Assembly (NCBI RefSeq): GCF_000002235.5
Contig: NW_022145606.1
Coordinates: 19,736,980-19,800,979 of the forward strand
Origin: Strongylocentrotus purpuratus
Taxonomy: Eukaryota; Echinodermata; Echinoidea; Camarodonta; Strongylocentrotidae
Reading direction: 5' to 3'
Length of the DNA stretch: 64,000 nucleotides
In this document: positions 1 to 14,400 of the stretch, one piece after another
Numbering within the stretch: position 1 is the first letter of the stretch
Layout of the letters: the number at the start of each line of letters is the position of its first letter
Notes under the pieces: model-generated
Told to the model about the DNA's origin: nothing
Database searches by the model: none
The model's input: only the letters and a program-made list of their open reading frames with translations
Program-made: the position numbers and the translations under genes

Positions 1-236
1 ATATATGATCAAACCTGTCTATACAGCGACTACCCAACGGAAACACAAAAAGGATTCTTTTGTAGACAGGTGGTCTTTGTAAATTGTAGACAGGTTTCTT
101 TAGAGTTTGTTACACGTTTCAATGAGAAACAATTTCCAAGGGAAATTACATAATTTGATCTTTGTAGACAGGCGGTCTTTGTAGATAGGAGGGCCATGCA
201 AGTTTGACTGTAACAGGAAAAGAAACTAGGAACCAA
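1..236 (-). repeat. Degenerate GACAGGTGGTC minisatellite
   Basis: Imperfect units built around TGTAGACAGGTGGTCTTTG recur several times. The same family, in the opposite orientation (GGCCACCTGTCTA), reappears at about 61905-62480. No coding signal is visible. Confidence 0.5.
216..227 (+). promoter_or_regulatory. ISRE/EICE-like site upstream of gene A
   Basis: The bases GGAAAAGAAACT fit GGAANNGAAACT, the form bound by IRF or ETS-IRF pairs in vertebrates. The equivalent position upstream of gene B (33789-33800) reads GGAAGAGAAACT, so the fixed bases are kept while the two spacer positions vary. Function is inferred from motif and conservation only. Confidence 0.35.
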
Positions 237-606
237 TTTAGCTCGTTTTAGTAATACGATCTAGTTTAATAAGCCAGTTCATAGCAATCTGCGCATGGGC
301 AGATAAAGGTCATTTGTACCTAAAAGGTATAACCCACAGAGATGGAGACTGGATATGCGCACATGAAAGTTATGTAAACATTATTCATTTATGCACCAAC
401 GGTGCATTTTATGATACGCAGGTGGGAGTATTCTTTTCAAGAGGGCAAACAAAAGGTATTCGTGAAGCACATCTAGGACTTTGGCAGTTATTATTCTAAT
501 ATCCTCAAAGTGGAACTTCTCCATATGTAAAAGATCTGTGGATATTTGGGGTCATTTGTACCATGTGCTATATGTAAACTCCCTTGAGGCCGAGGGTGCT
601 CGCTTT

Positions 607-617
607 GAAAGCGAAAG
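607..617 (+). promoter_or_regulatory. IRF-type GAAANNGAAA site, gene A 5' region
   Basis: GAAAGCGAAAG is an exact GAAANNGAAA word about 450 bases before the gene A start codon, followed at once by AGGAAGT, an ETS-like core. The aligned place in gene B (about 33878-33886) reads GAAAGCGACG, so the second half is not kept there. No transcription start can be fixed from sequence, so it could lie in a promoter or in a 5' exon. Confidence 0.35.
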
Positions 618-782
618 AGGAAGTCTTTACCTGTTTTCCGCACCAGTGAACGTAAATGGGGCAAACACAATAATTCCAGTGCATGAGCCTAGCTGTAACG
701 CGTACACATCGACTACTGATCACGCCAAAAATTAGTTGGCGAAATGGGTTTCCATTGTACCACAATCGCGTCATAGCGCACT

Positions 783-916
783 GGGCGGCGTCCCATGAAA
801 CCGTCGTAATTACAAGTTCAACGACATCCCATTGAAATGCGTGTATTAAGTTTAACACGTGTTTCAATGGTGTGTCGGCGAACTTGTACTTGTGACGGTT
901 TCATGAAACGCTGCTC
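783..916. mobile_element. Short inverted-repeat element (MITE-like), gene A 5' flank
   Basis: The ends are inverted copies of each other (GGGCGGCGTCCCATGAAACC against GGTTTCATGAAACGCTGCTC), and internal ACAAGTTC/GAACTTGT pairs continue the symmetry. The gene B flank lacks it, so it probably arrived after the duplication. It supplies upstream ATGs (837, 867, 902) in frame with the gene A start. I take these as accidental. Confidence 0.55.
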
Positions 917-1055
917 AGGTATATTAACTTGCTACTCAATCCCCTCAGCCATCATCACTGCAAGTTGCAAACACTCATGCAGTAGCTCTCTTGGTCTAAC
1001 GTACGTATTCAGAGTCGAAGATCAAATTAAGTGTCGTACTTCGTATTCGAAAACT

Positions 1056-4000
1056 ATGACAGGTAAATAATCAGTTTCTTTGTACAATAAATTAACCTTT
1101 ACGATATTTGGCTGACATGTATTCGTCGGAATCTTTAATGAAGATATTACACAAAATACGCGCTATATTTTCATGATTTCTGCACAGTACGGTGAATGTC
1201 ATCTTTGCTTCATAGGCGCCAGCAGATAGATCCCAAGGAAAATTTGGTAAAATCAACAACCAGACTGTTTGCAGATTACTGCATGTCCCCTCTATCGCTC
1301 CCAACATGATGCAAACAACTCCTTGCAGTGCTGGGAATTACTAGAATTTTGAACTTTATGTTATTAATTTCCCTAACCTATGAACGTTTTCTGTATCATC
1401 TTAAACATAATTTCGCTATGAATGTACTCATTGACAGCTCAGTACAAGAAACTGGAGAAAGGTCTCGACCTGGAGAGTGGAAATGCATTATTAGATGACT
1501 CAGATACAGACCAAACCTTTAATAAGGTGAGATGAATTTTCTTTGTTTATTTTGGTTGTTTTGGGGGGATAAGAATTCCAGAAAAATAACAAGTTATAAA
1601 AGAATTATAATTTAAGTATAATTGTAAGAAAACATAGAGGAAAAAAATTGGGATTACCCCAAAAATGAATAGGCCTATCAAAGCATGATTAAGATTAATA
1701 CTAAATACGTTTAAATTGATACTGATGAGGCTACCCTGGGTAAATATAAGAAATTATTGTTGTAATTGTTTTGGTTTTCTCTACAACCAGCATGATTATA
1801 ATCATTATTTCTAGTATCTACATTATTATAATCTCTATTGTTAGTATTGTCATAGTTATTATGATTTTATTTGTATTACTATCATTATTATTAACACTAC
1901 AATTGTTTGTATAATTGATAGTAAAATCAATATTTTATTATCCTTTGTATTGACTTTGACTGGCTAAGGTGCTTCCCCTTACTCCCCTACGAGAAATCAT
2001 GCTCCATTCTGTTCTGTCCTGGGCTTGTTGCTCTGCCTCTTGTGTGGGTAATTCCACATCACACCAGTCCTTCAATCTTGTTGAAGGGCGTCCAGAATGA
2101 CTTTAAAGCACGTAGACGCATTTTCATTTTGATTATTATCATTGATATTATTATTATCATTATTTTGTTATTATAATTATTGTTCATCATCATCATTACT
2201 AGTATTATTAGCATTTTAAGCATTTTAATTACTATTATTTAACATCATCATTATCATCAGCAGCATCGGTATAATGATCGATCATGCAATACACCCAAAT
2301 CAGACAAGAACACATACTATCTGCCTTACATGTCATACTTATAGGTACCACAAGCTCAGGGTATTGGGCAGGCACGATATGGCCAGCAACCGGATGACCA
2401 TCTTCTATTTGCTATCCTCACGGCTGTATTCTGCAGTACAGTGTTTGGCATTGCAGCCATTGCGAAATCTGTTGATGTAAGTTCATACTACCAACATATC
2501 ACTTTCGTTGGTTAAAGATAAACTTGAGTTCTGGTTAAAAAAAGAAAATCAAGTCTCACAGAATCTAACGAAACTTACACTGAATGTTCAAGATTACAAA
2601 TAAATGTCATGTGCCAACCAATTTTGGAAGAAAATGTATACTGGCTGAGTAATGAGCATAGAAAGATAAGGAAATCAAGTAGTACTAGTCCCGACACCAT
2701 TTGTGTTGTCCCATATACATCTTTCTGTGTAGTGTGCCTGTTACTTTACCAAGACCGAGCCAAATTTGTTATGAATTTGATGACTCCAGAACCTTACGGA
2801 CTTTACATACCAATACTTACATGCTACATAATCAACTTTTTTCTGATGCATTCCACACCTTTTCTTTCACAATGCAATCGCGTTACCAGAACTCACCTTT
2901 ATCTTTAAATTGCTTTTGATTCTGAGCCCTAGAATTATACCATAAATATATTAAGTACACTGTTGCTCATAACGGTGGAATATTTTTTTTTATCCCAATT
3001 TATGGAATTATTTTAAAAATAATTTAAAAATACTAGATCTAGATAATAGTATACAGTCTCAGATTTTATTGAATAATAATTTGCCAATATGTGTTTTGCG
3101 TGACTGCTAAAGCATGTATATTATGCTACTATGTTTATCAACTAGGGGACCTATGCCCTTAAGTCATAAATGACAGTAATGAGGATTAATGCCTCACAAA
3201 AGGGCTCTGATATAGCACATCGACACGGTGTTGATCCTGGGGCCTTACAGTTACAAGGCCATTGCTTTGTCACTGAACCATGACTGTACGCAGCGGGGGC
3301 TAGGGTAGGGGGCAGTTTCCATAAATTAAAAAAAACCCAGAAAATGCAATAAATATTCAATAATTTATTGCATTCTACCCCGGTCCCCAACATAACAAAA
3401 TCCTCTGGACGGCCATGCATTATGGCTCAAGGCATGGGCACACAGAAGATTTTTTTATGTTGGGGACCGGGGTAGAATGCAATAAATTATTGAAAATTTA
3501 TTGCATTTTCTGTTTTTTTTTTAATTTATGGAAACTGCCCCCTACCATAGCCCCCGCTACGTACAGTCATGGTTCAGTGACAAAGCAATGGCCTCGTAAC
3601 TGTGAGGCCCCAGGATCAACACCGTGTCGATGTGCTATATTAGTGCCCTTTTGTGAGGCATTAATCCTCATTACTGTCATTTATGACTTAAGGGCATAGG
3701 TCCCCTAGTTAATAAACATAGTAGCATAATATACATGCTTTAGCAGTCACGCAAAACACATATTGGCAAATTATTATTCAATAAAATCTGAGACTGTATA
3801 CTATTATCTAGATCTAGTATTTTTAAATTATTTTTAAAATAATTCCATAAATTGGGATAAAAAAAAATATTCCACCGTTATGAGCAACAGTGTAGAAAGG
3901 GCGGGGATGGGGTTGGGGTATGCGCCTCATGCGTATTTGTGTTGCATGACTTTTTTATGTTTGATGCAATGCATTTTCAACAAAAAAATTAACCTTACGT

Positions 4001-6036
4001 ATAAAAACTGTTTTCAGAGACATTTCTTCTGCATATAGTTCACTATTATGTTTATGTCAATATTCTGACAAATATTTTCTTTTCTTTTCTCAAATAATAT
4101 TTAATTTGATATTTAATGAAAAGTTATATATTGTTTCCTTTTTTCTTGAATTAAGAAGTGATTAGACACCTTTTTTTAGAGCAACTGCAAAGAAACAAAT
4201 ATTATCGTTGCCATATTTCAGGGGAAAATGTGATCAATTTAGCCCTTTAAAAAGAAACCCTGTTCTAAAGGGATATAAAATACTTTGAATATACCAATGT
4301 TAAGATATATCAATGGAAGAGGGTACATGTAGGTTGTATAGAATGAATGCATGTACTGTTACTGCTACTGCCGTTATTACTTCCACTACCAATTATTCTA
4401 CTACTACTACTATTACTACTATTACTGACACTGCTGATTATGCTGTTGCTTATAATATTACTGATGCCTCTACTACCACTGCTACCACTATTCCAACTAT
4501 ATGTACAAGTATTACTACTACTGCTACTACAGATTATACTACTACTACTACTACTACTACTCCTACTACTAAAGACTATTAATTACGGACCAATCATCTT
4601 ATAAGTGTTGATAATATGCTTTCTTGCCAAATAATTCAACTAATTCATGCCAACATAGAGATTGATGATTGGTAGGAATCTTTAAATGAAAAGGAAAATA
4701 TTGGTGCATGTTTTCCTCATTAATCTAAATGTTTTGATTGTATTGACCATGAACTTTTGATGCACAAAATGAATAAGTATTTAAGATTTTAGATACTGAA
4801 CGTAAATGGTTTTCTAGTTTTTTATTTAATAGGAAACAAGCAGTTTATTGTCATGGTAAACTATCTGAAACAAAGGACATTACTATCGGAATTCCTCTGG
4901 GAAAATGTGTAGGCCCCTCCCTCTTTCTTGTTTTAATAAATGATATAACTGATTATTTACGGTTAAATACATGTAATATATAAGCTGATTATATTGTCTT
5001 ACATGTTTCTGATATGGATATCAATATCATTACATCTAAGCTCCAAGCAGATCTATATGCTATACACGAATAGTATTGTGAAAATAGATTACGTATTAAT
5101 ACTAATAAGAGTAATGTTATCTGATGAGTAGTAACACACGAATTCAATACATTTAGTCTGAAAGTGCATATTGATAATGAAATTGTAGAACAAGTGAGAA
5201 TTATCAGATATTTAGGGATTGAAATTGATCATATATTATTTTGGGCTATCAACATTAATGGGCTATAACATGAACCAAATTCATGACCCTATACCGAAAT
5301 GTTGTAATACCTTTAAATCTCTTAGCAAATCGTTAAGTTATAAGAATTTTACTTTACGAACGCTCAGTTAGTTTCTAAGCTCTTCCATTTTGAATAACAT
5401 GAACAAATGTACCACACAGGAAATCTTTGATTCTTCTTGTTCCGGATGGGGGAACTGTTCTTTACAAACCAGACAAATTCGTTCAAAACTAAAGAAAAGA
5501 GCATCACGTATTGTTGGACGAAATTTTGACCATGATGTTTAATAATAGCTTGAATATGATGAATTCATTGAAATGGCAATCCATTGATAGTAGACGTGAC
5601 TATTTTTAGCATGTGTCATGTATAACTGTATTCATGAAAAAGTCCCGGTAGGATTGTGCAATAAAGTAGAAATGGTTTTTGACAGACATGGTTTTAACAC
5701 TAGACTTGCCAATGCGTTGGAAGATGTTTTACCCAAGCCTAGTCTTGAATGTTGTATAAATTGTTTTAGATACGCTGGTGGTAAAATCTGAAATAGTTTA
5801 CCTTTTGCTCTTCAAAATGCTAAATATATCGATGACTTTAAACGTATGTACAAGGACAATTTATTCAAACCTGTGTGATACAATGCCTATTCATATTTTT
5901 GACATGGCTTATTTATCTATATCTCTCCCAATTTTCTCATTTCTTTCCTCCTCTTATAATGTATTTGCTGATTATTAAATTAACCCTAAAACCGTACACC
6001 CCCCCCCCAAACTGCGTACGCGCCTGACTACTTCTC

Positions 6037-6075
<39 letters not shown>

Positions 6076-6635
6076 TTAAAAATACTAGTACAACTCCCAC
6101 TACTACTATTATTGTTATATTTACTGTTACTATACTACTTATCCTACTAATACTAATACTACTATCACAACCATCACTATTACTACTACTACTACTACTA
6201 CTTCTATTTCTACTCCTTCTATATTTATTCTACTATTATACTTCTTCTTCTACATAGGTTCTACTACTTATACTACTATTACCACCACCATAATTATTAC
6301 TACTGCTACTACTTATACTTATATTGATATTATGTATACTTCTATTAATCTAATTCTTCTACTACTATTACTATGATTACCACCACCACTATAACTGAAA
6401 CCATTACTAGTACTACTGGTGTCACTACTGCCAGTAGTTACACTACCACTATTTTTTTCAACTGATACTACTACTACTACCACTACTACTACTACCACTA
6501 CTACAACTTCCACCACTACCACCAACACCACCATTACTACTATTCGTACTACTACTACGACAACTACTACTACTACTACTACTGCTGCTGCTGCTTTTAC
6601 TACCACCACCACTATAAGTACTACTAGTACTACTA

Positions 6636-6677
<42 letters not shown>

Positions 6678-9174
6678 TTTCTACTCTTACTATATAACTT
6701 CTTCTACTAACATTACCACCACCAATATTACTACGACTGCTACTACTAATACTTATTCTGTTATTATGTATACTTCGTCTATATTACTTCTTCTACTACT
6801 ATTACTATGATAACCACCACCACTATAACTGATACCACTACTAGTACTACTGGTGTCACTACTACCAGTAGTTACACTACCACTTTTACTACTACTGTTG
6901 CTACTACTACTACTACTACCACTACTACTACTACTACCACTCCCGCCAACACCACCTCTTCTTCTTCTTCTTATCGAGTCACTACACAAGTCCCGTCCAG
7001 TGGTCCACACAGGCTTTGGCACGGCAATTAACGGCTTCCATGTCATCTTGGGTGCATGGCTCTGGCAGGAGTGGGCAGACTAGCAGGTGTTCCATTGTCT
7101 GTTCCTGGCCGCATTCACATGCCGTTTGTTCGTCTCCTAGACCCCACCTCTGCATTAGGACTCTGCATCGACCGTAGCCAGTTCTTAGGCGGTTGAGGCT
7201 AAGCCAGGTAGGCCAAGTCTCACTGGAGCCGGTTGCGAGGGATTCCTTCGGGCTGAGGGAGAGTTTATGTGGAGTTGTCTGAAGGTGGTTAGACCACAAA
7301 GTCATCCTTTGGTTGTGAGGGCTAGTATTAAGAGGCTCTACCGAGTGCAGAAAGCTGTGTCTGGATTTGAGCCGCTTGCCCACTGGCTGTTGTTCGAAGA
7401 GTGGGTGGAGTGGATTGTTTTCTTGTTTGTCCTTTTCTTTCTGGGACAAGACCAACCTTCTGACGTTTGGAGGGGCAATACCGCAGAGCAGGTAGATGTC
7501 TTCTATTTTTGTTGGCCTTAGGCATCCAGTGATCGCTCTGCAAGATGAATTTAGAGCTGGGTCAATCTTGGGTGCATGGGCCGACCTACTCCATACTGGT
7601 GATGCATACTCCGCAGCAGAGAAGCAAAGCGCGAGGGCTGTCGTCCGGATTGTTCTGGCATCAGTCCCCCAGTTGGTGTTGGCTAGCTTCTTGAGGATGC
7701 TGTTGCGGGCTCCAACTTTTGCCTTTGTGTTGGCAATGTGGTTCTTGTAGGTAAGGGAGCGATCGAGTGTGACGCCTAAGTAGACTGGGTTGGGAGTGTG
7801 CTTCAGCCTTTTCCCATACCAGCTGATCCTTAGTTGATGGTTGGCATCCATGTTCTTGAGGTGGAATGCGCTTATCTGAGTTTTATCAGGGTTAGCTCTC
7901 AGGTGGTTGGTCGCATAGTATGGGATGAGACCGGCCAGGGCATCACTGAGGGACTCCTCCAACTTCACAAAAGACTGGTTCTGGGTGGCGATACAGAGAT
8001 CATCGGCGTAGAGGAAGCTCCTGGTGTTTGGGTGGATCGGTTGGTCATTCGTGTACACGTTAAAGAGTAACGGTGCGAGCACACTTCCTTGTGGTAGGCC
8101 ATTTTTCTGTCTGCGCCATCTGCTGCGATTCCCATTGAGAACCACAAAATATCGCCGATTGGACAGCAACGTCTGGATGAGTCCAGTCAGTCTCACGTCC
8201 TTTGTCAGCTCAAAGATCTTCCTGGTAATGATTCTGTGGGTCACGGTGTCGTAGGCAGCAGAGAGATCAACGAAAGCAGCTCCGGTGATTAGCTTACTCT
8301 CATACCCGTCCTCAATGAACTGAGTGAGGTTTAGGAGTTGGCCAGTGCATGATTTTCCTGGCCTAACCCTGCTTGTTCTGGAATGAGATATTCATCCACG
8401 AATGGGGCGATGCGGTTGAGGATAAGCCGCTCGAACAGCTTATATGTATGGCACAGTAGGGAGATAGGCATGTAACTCTTTGGACTGGCTGCGTCTTTAC
8501 CAGGCTTCAATAGGGCAATAACTTTGGATTTCCTCCAGAGCTTTGGGATGTTGTTGGTGCCCAAACATTCGTTGAACATTTTGAGAAGCCAGTTGAGGGC
8601 GCCTGGTCTAAGCTGTTTGATCTGCTCGCAGAGGATGTCATCAAGTCCAGCAGCTTTGTTGTTTTTCATTGCTTTGATGGCAGCAAGCAAGTCGTTCATG
8701 GTGAACGGTCTAGTGAAGCCTGGGTCATCTTGAGAGCTTAGAGCGTCTGGGACCTTAGGGAGTCTGGCTCTTCTGGGATGATGGTCAGGGTTTCCCCGAC
8801 CATTCAATAGGAGTTGATGGGCAACTTGGTCAGCAGTGATTTCAGATCTTGGTTGGGCCTTTGTATAGTCATTGCCCAGTATCCGGATCGTTTTCCATGC
8901 CTTCCTGCTGCTATGTGTCATGTCAGTGGATTGAATGAATTCCTGCCACTTCCTCCTTCTAGATTCACCAATTTCCTATATTAGATTACTTCTTCTACTA
9001 CTATTACTATGATAACCACCACCACTATAACTGATACCACTACTAGTACTACTGGTGTCACTACTACCAGTAGTTACACTACCACTTTTACTACTACTGT
9101 TGCTACTACTACTACTACTACTACTACCACTACTACTACTACCACTCCCGCCAACACCACCATCACTACTATTC

Positions 9175-9223
<49 letters not shown>

Positions 9224-9689
9224 AACTACTACTACTACTACTACTGCTGCTGCTGCTTTTACTACCACCACCACTATTAGTACTACTAGTACTACTACTA
9301 CCACTACTACTACTACCACTACCACCAACACCACCATCACTACTATTCGTACTACTACTACTACTACTACAACTACTACTACTACTACTGCTGCTGCTGC
9401 TTTTACTACCACCACCACTATTAGTACTACTACTACTACTACTACTACTACCACTACTACTACTACTATTTCTACTCTTACTATATAACTTCTTCTACTA
9501 ATATTACCAACACCAATATTACTACGACTGCTACTACTAATACTTATAATGTTATTATGTATACTTCTTCTATACTACTTCTTCTACTACTATTACTATG
9601 ATTACCATCACCACTATTACCGATACCACTACTAGTACTACTGATGTCACTACTGCCAGTAGTAACACTACCACTATTACTACTACTGA

Positions 9690-9745
<56 letters not shown>

Positions 9746-11012
9746 ACACCACCATCACTACTATTCGTACTACTACTACTACAACAACTACCAATACTAC
9801 TACTACTACTACTACTACTACTTTTACTACCACCAATATTACTACGACTGCTACTACTAATACTTATACTACTGCTTCTACTAGTAATACTACTACTATT
9901 AATAATAATGATAATGTACACCTCCTTTACTTTTAAAAGAGTTTATTATGTACAATTTCATCACTTTAGACTCGATTTCAACCGCGACAACGATCACTGA
10001 ATATTGTAGGATCGCATATGTTTTCAATATGTTCATTTGAACCAAATTCATGACCCTATACCGAAATGTTGTAATACCTTTATAATCTCTTAGCAAATCG
10101 TTAAGTTATAAGAATTTTACTTTACGAACGCTCAGTTAGTTTCTAAGCTCTTCCATTTTGAATAACATGTACAAATGTACCACACAGGAAATCTTTGATT
10201 CTTCTTGTTCCGGATGGGGGAACTGTTCTTTACAAACCAGACAAATTCGTTCAAAACTAAAGAAAGGAGCTTCACGTATTTTTGTAGGAAATTTTGACTA
10301 TGATGTTAATAGCTTGAATATGATGAATTCATTGAAATGGCAATCCATTGATACTAGACGTGACTAATTTTAGCATGTATTATGTACAACTGTATTCATG
10401 AAAAAGTCCCGGTAGGATTGTGCAATAAAGTAGAAATGGTTTTTGACAGACATGGTTTTAACACTAGACTTGCCAATACGTTGGAAGATGTTTTACCCAA
10501 GCCTAGTCTTGAATTTTTATGAATTGTTTTAGATACGCTGGTGGTAAAATCTGAAATAGTTTACCTTTTGCTCTCCAAAATGCTAAATATATCGATGACT
10601 TTAAACATATGTACACGGACAATTTTGTTTACACCTGTGTGATACAATGCCTATTCATAAATGGTTTTTGACATGGCTTATTTATCTATATCTCTCCCAA
10701 TTTTCTCATTTCTTTTCTCCTTTTATATTTTTTTGCTGATTTTTAAATTCCTTTTAAGTGATTTGATGTTTTCCGCTGCTAATTTAAATGATTACATTGT
10801 CTTTTTTGTTGCTTTTTACTACTTCTAATGCGTTTTATTCCTATATATTAGTGTTATACTGTGTTTACCTTTGCTTGTGAGCTTCGATGATTTCCGTGTA
10901 TTACATTTTAATTATGTTCAGGACCAGGATGTAAAACAGATTTCGATTCGACAGAAGTTCGACAAATTTATTATACTACTACTAGTACCACCACTAATAC
11001 TACTACTACTAT

Positions 11013-11062
<50 letters not shown>

Positions 11063-11382
11063 TCACCACTATTACTACCGCCACTACTACTACTACTACT
11101 ACTACTCAACTACTACTATACTAACTATTACTAGCACTGCTGCTTCTGCTGTTGCTCTTAGTAGTAGTAGTCGTACTAGTAGCAGTATTAGTAGAATTGG
11201 GTGGTAGAAATATCATCGCAATACTACTACTTCTATTTTTTTTAATACTGCTATGCTACTTCTACTACTTCTACTACCACCACTACTACTACTACTAATA
11301 CTAATAATAATACTATAACTACCACCACCACCACTTTTATTTACTACTACTACTTCTGCTACCACTATTACTACTACTGCTG

Positions 11383-11416
<34 letters not shown>

Positions 11417-14400
11417 AACTACTACTACAACTCCTACTACTACTATTATTATTGTTACTGTTACTATACTACTTCTCCTACTACTACTACTACTACTACT
11501 ACTACTATTATCAATATTACTACTACTACTACTACTACTACTACCACTACTTCTTTTTCTACTCTTTATATATTTAGTATACTATTATACTTTTTCTTCT
11601 ACATAGGTTGTACTACTTATACTACTTTAACCACCACCATAATTATTACTACTGCTACTACTAATACTTGTATTGCTATTATGTATACTTCTTCTATACT
11701 ACTTCTTCTACTACTATTACTATGATTACCACCACCACTATAACTGATACCACTACTAGTACTACTGATGTCACTACTGCCAGCAGTTACACTACCACTA
11801 TTACTACTACTACTACTAATCTACTCCAATACTTCGTTTACTCCTATACTTCTTCTCCTACCGAAGCTCTACTATTGCTACCACCACTTCTATTACTGAT
11901 ATTACTTCTAGTACTACTAGTATTAATACTACCACTGCTACCACCATTATTATGACTACCACTACTGCAACTAGCAGTTTTACTTCTACCGCTTCTACCA
12001 TCACTACTACTTCTACTACTACTACTACTACTACTACTACTAATACTATTAGTACTACTATTACTACCACTACTACTACTCCCACTACTACTAGTACTAT
12101 AACAAATACTAGCACTATTATTAGTTATTGTTTCACCTCTAATACTGCTTTTACTTTTACTGCCAGTAATTTCATTAGTACTTTTACATCTATTCATAAT
12201 AATAATGCTTACAACATATTTATGCTACTTTATTTAAGGTAACTTCTGAGGTTTACTTGTAGACTAGGATATTTAGTAAGCATTGTGTAGAAATAAAACT
12301 AATATATCGCTAATAAAATGAAAGTAAAGTGGTAATATCGTGTCTAGGATATGTTTCACAAATCAATTTTAATATTGGATTGTATATGATGAAACGCCCA
12401 CACGAATAATATTCTTTAAATATTATTTTCGTGATTGTCACAAGCTTTACTTTGCAAAATGTAATTTGTGTTTACATAGAATGAGCTGTTTTTCTCATTT
12501 TTTGAAATATTGATAAAATACATATCTAGATTATATAAAAATAAAATAAGAAATGATAATAATATGAGTTAATACAGAGTATAATAGGCCTAAATCTATG
12601 ATAATTGATTATGAGCGTCTTGCAGAAATATTATTACCCCGGTCATAGGATTCAGGCTTGCCTGCACACAATGTATGCACATTCTCCACCCCTCGGGAAG
12701 CATTCCAGTCAGGCACCATATATTGTTCAGACGCCCACAATGCTGTCATGTATTCTAATGGTTTGCAACCATTGGTTACTAAGCCTACACGTGTCACGGC
12801 GTCATCCTGTACATGTATTGATAACATATTTACTAATGTTCTGGACAAAACAGTTTATTCTGTAGTACTTTATTGTGACGTTTCCGATCACCTCTCCATT
12901 TTCCAGTTGACCGAATTTGTTCGTATGCAGGATTGTACTTCTCATCCCACAACAAATGATTCAGTTTTTTCTAAATTAAATTATGAAAATGTTTCAAGGG
13001 ATTTAAGTCTAAAAAATTGGTTTTGTGTAAACAGATGTGATGATACAAACTCAGCATATGAAGCATTTTTACATACACTGTCTGGGATATGTAAAAAGCA
13101 TGCAAATGTTAATGCATCATTTCAACGGAAAAACAGAGATATTCCGAGAAAGCCATGGATAACTCAAGGGATTTTATGTTCTATCAATAAGAAGCAGAGA
13201 TTATTCCGGAAGTATATAAAAAACCCATCGTGTAAAAACTGTTCATTATACAAAAGTTATAGAAACAAATTGAACTACATTATTAGATTATCAAAATGAA
13301 AGCACTATGCACACCTTTTTGAAAAAAATAAATTGAATCTTAACAAAACTTTGCAAACGATTAATGATATTTTAGGAAGAAATAGAAAGGTTAAACTACC
13401 GCAATTTATCTTGAAAAATGGCAAACAAATATCTAATGAAAAGGAAATGGCTGATTCTTTCAATTAATATTTTACTAATGTCGGTGCATCAGTTGCCAAC
13501 GATGTTCAGTCAACATCTCACCACTTTTCGGAATACTTGAATCCAAGGACTTCGGAATCTCTGTTTTTTAATCCTACAAGTGAATGTGAAATTATACAGA
13601 TTGTGAAGGATTTGAAATCTAGTTCCTCGTGTGGGTATGATGGTGTAAGTACCAATTTTGTGAAAAAATTATACATCATATTTCTTATCCTCTAAAACAC
13701 ATTTTCAATTTGTCTTTGTCCACAGGCGTCGTCCCAGACAACCTAAAGAGAGCAAAAATAATTCCTGTTTATAAAAAGAATGATCCAAATTTAACCAAAA
13801 ACTATCGCCCTATATCTCTACTTCCAACTCTTTCAAAAATCCTCGAACGCATTATATTTAAAAGACTCTATAGCCATCTGTCTAGAAATAGCATTCTAAC
13901 AAAATACCAGTTTGGATTCAGACCCAACCACTCCACGGAAATGGCACTTTTACACGCCTTAGAGCATATAACCTCATGTTTAGATAAAAAAAGAATATAC
14001 TTTAGGGATATATATTGATTTAAGTATAGGCATTCGATACCTTAAATCATAACATAATGTTACAAAAAATGAAAAAATTATGGCGTACGTGGTATACCAC
14101 ATGACCGGTTTGTTAATTATCTCAGCAATAGAAAACAATTTGTTAGCTTTAAAGGTTTAAGTTCTGAGACAATGCCTGTGGTATGTGGAATTCCACAAGG
14201 GAGTATAATTGGTTTATATCTTTATATAATCTATCTGATGTTTGATTATGTATTAATTCCAGTTAATTGTATTTATCTATATACACATCAATATTTATAT
14301 AGGGGTAAAGTAAAATGTTATTATAAAGGCACCATTAAATTTGAATGTTCCCTCTCAGTTGAGTCATTACTTTAAATTTCCAATACTATTATGAAATCTT

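Noticed and set aside
837-1070. N-terminal extension of gene A
   Set aside because: The frame is open upstream of 1056, but it runs through a MITE absent from gene B, and gene B has an in-frame stop before its start.
3563-3626. Functional tRNA gene
   Set aside because: A- and B-box-like words are present, but the cloverleaf is poor and the piece is duplicated inside a mobile palindrome.
3151-3699. Two similar 89-94 residue open frames
   Set aside because: They are the two arms of the palindromic element read on opposite strands and include tRNA-like sequence.
4313-12242. Many long Thr-, Leu-, Val- or Ser-rich open frames
   Set aside because: They follow from CTA/TAC microsatellite sequence, which is open in several frames at once. 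They have no start context, splice logic or conserved pattern.
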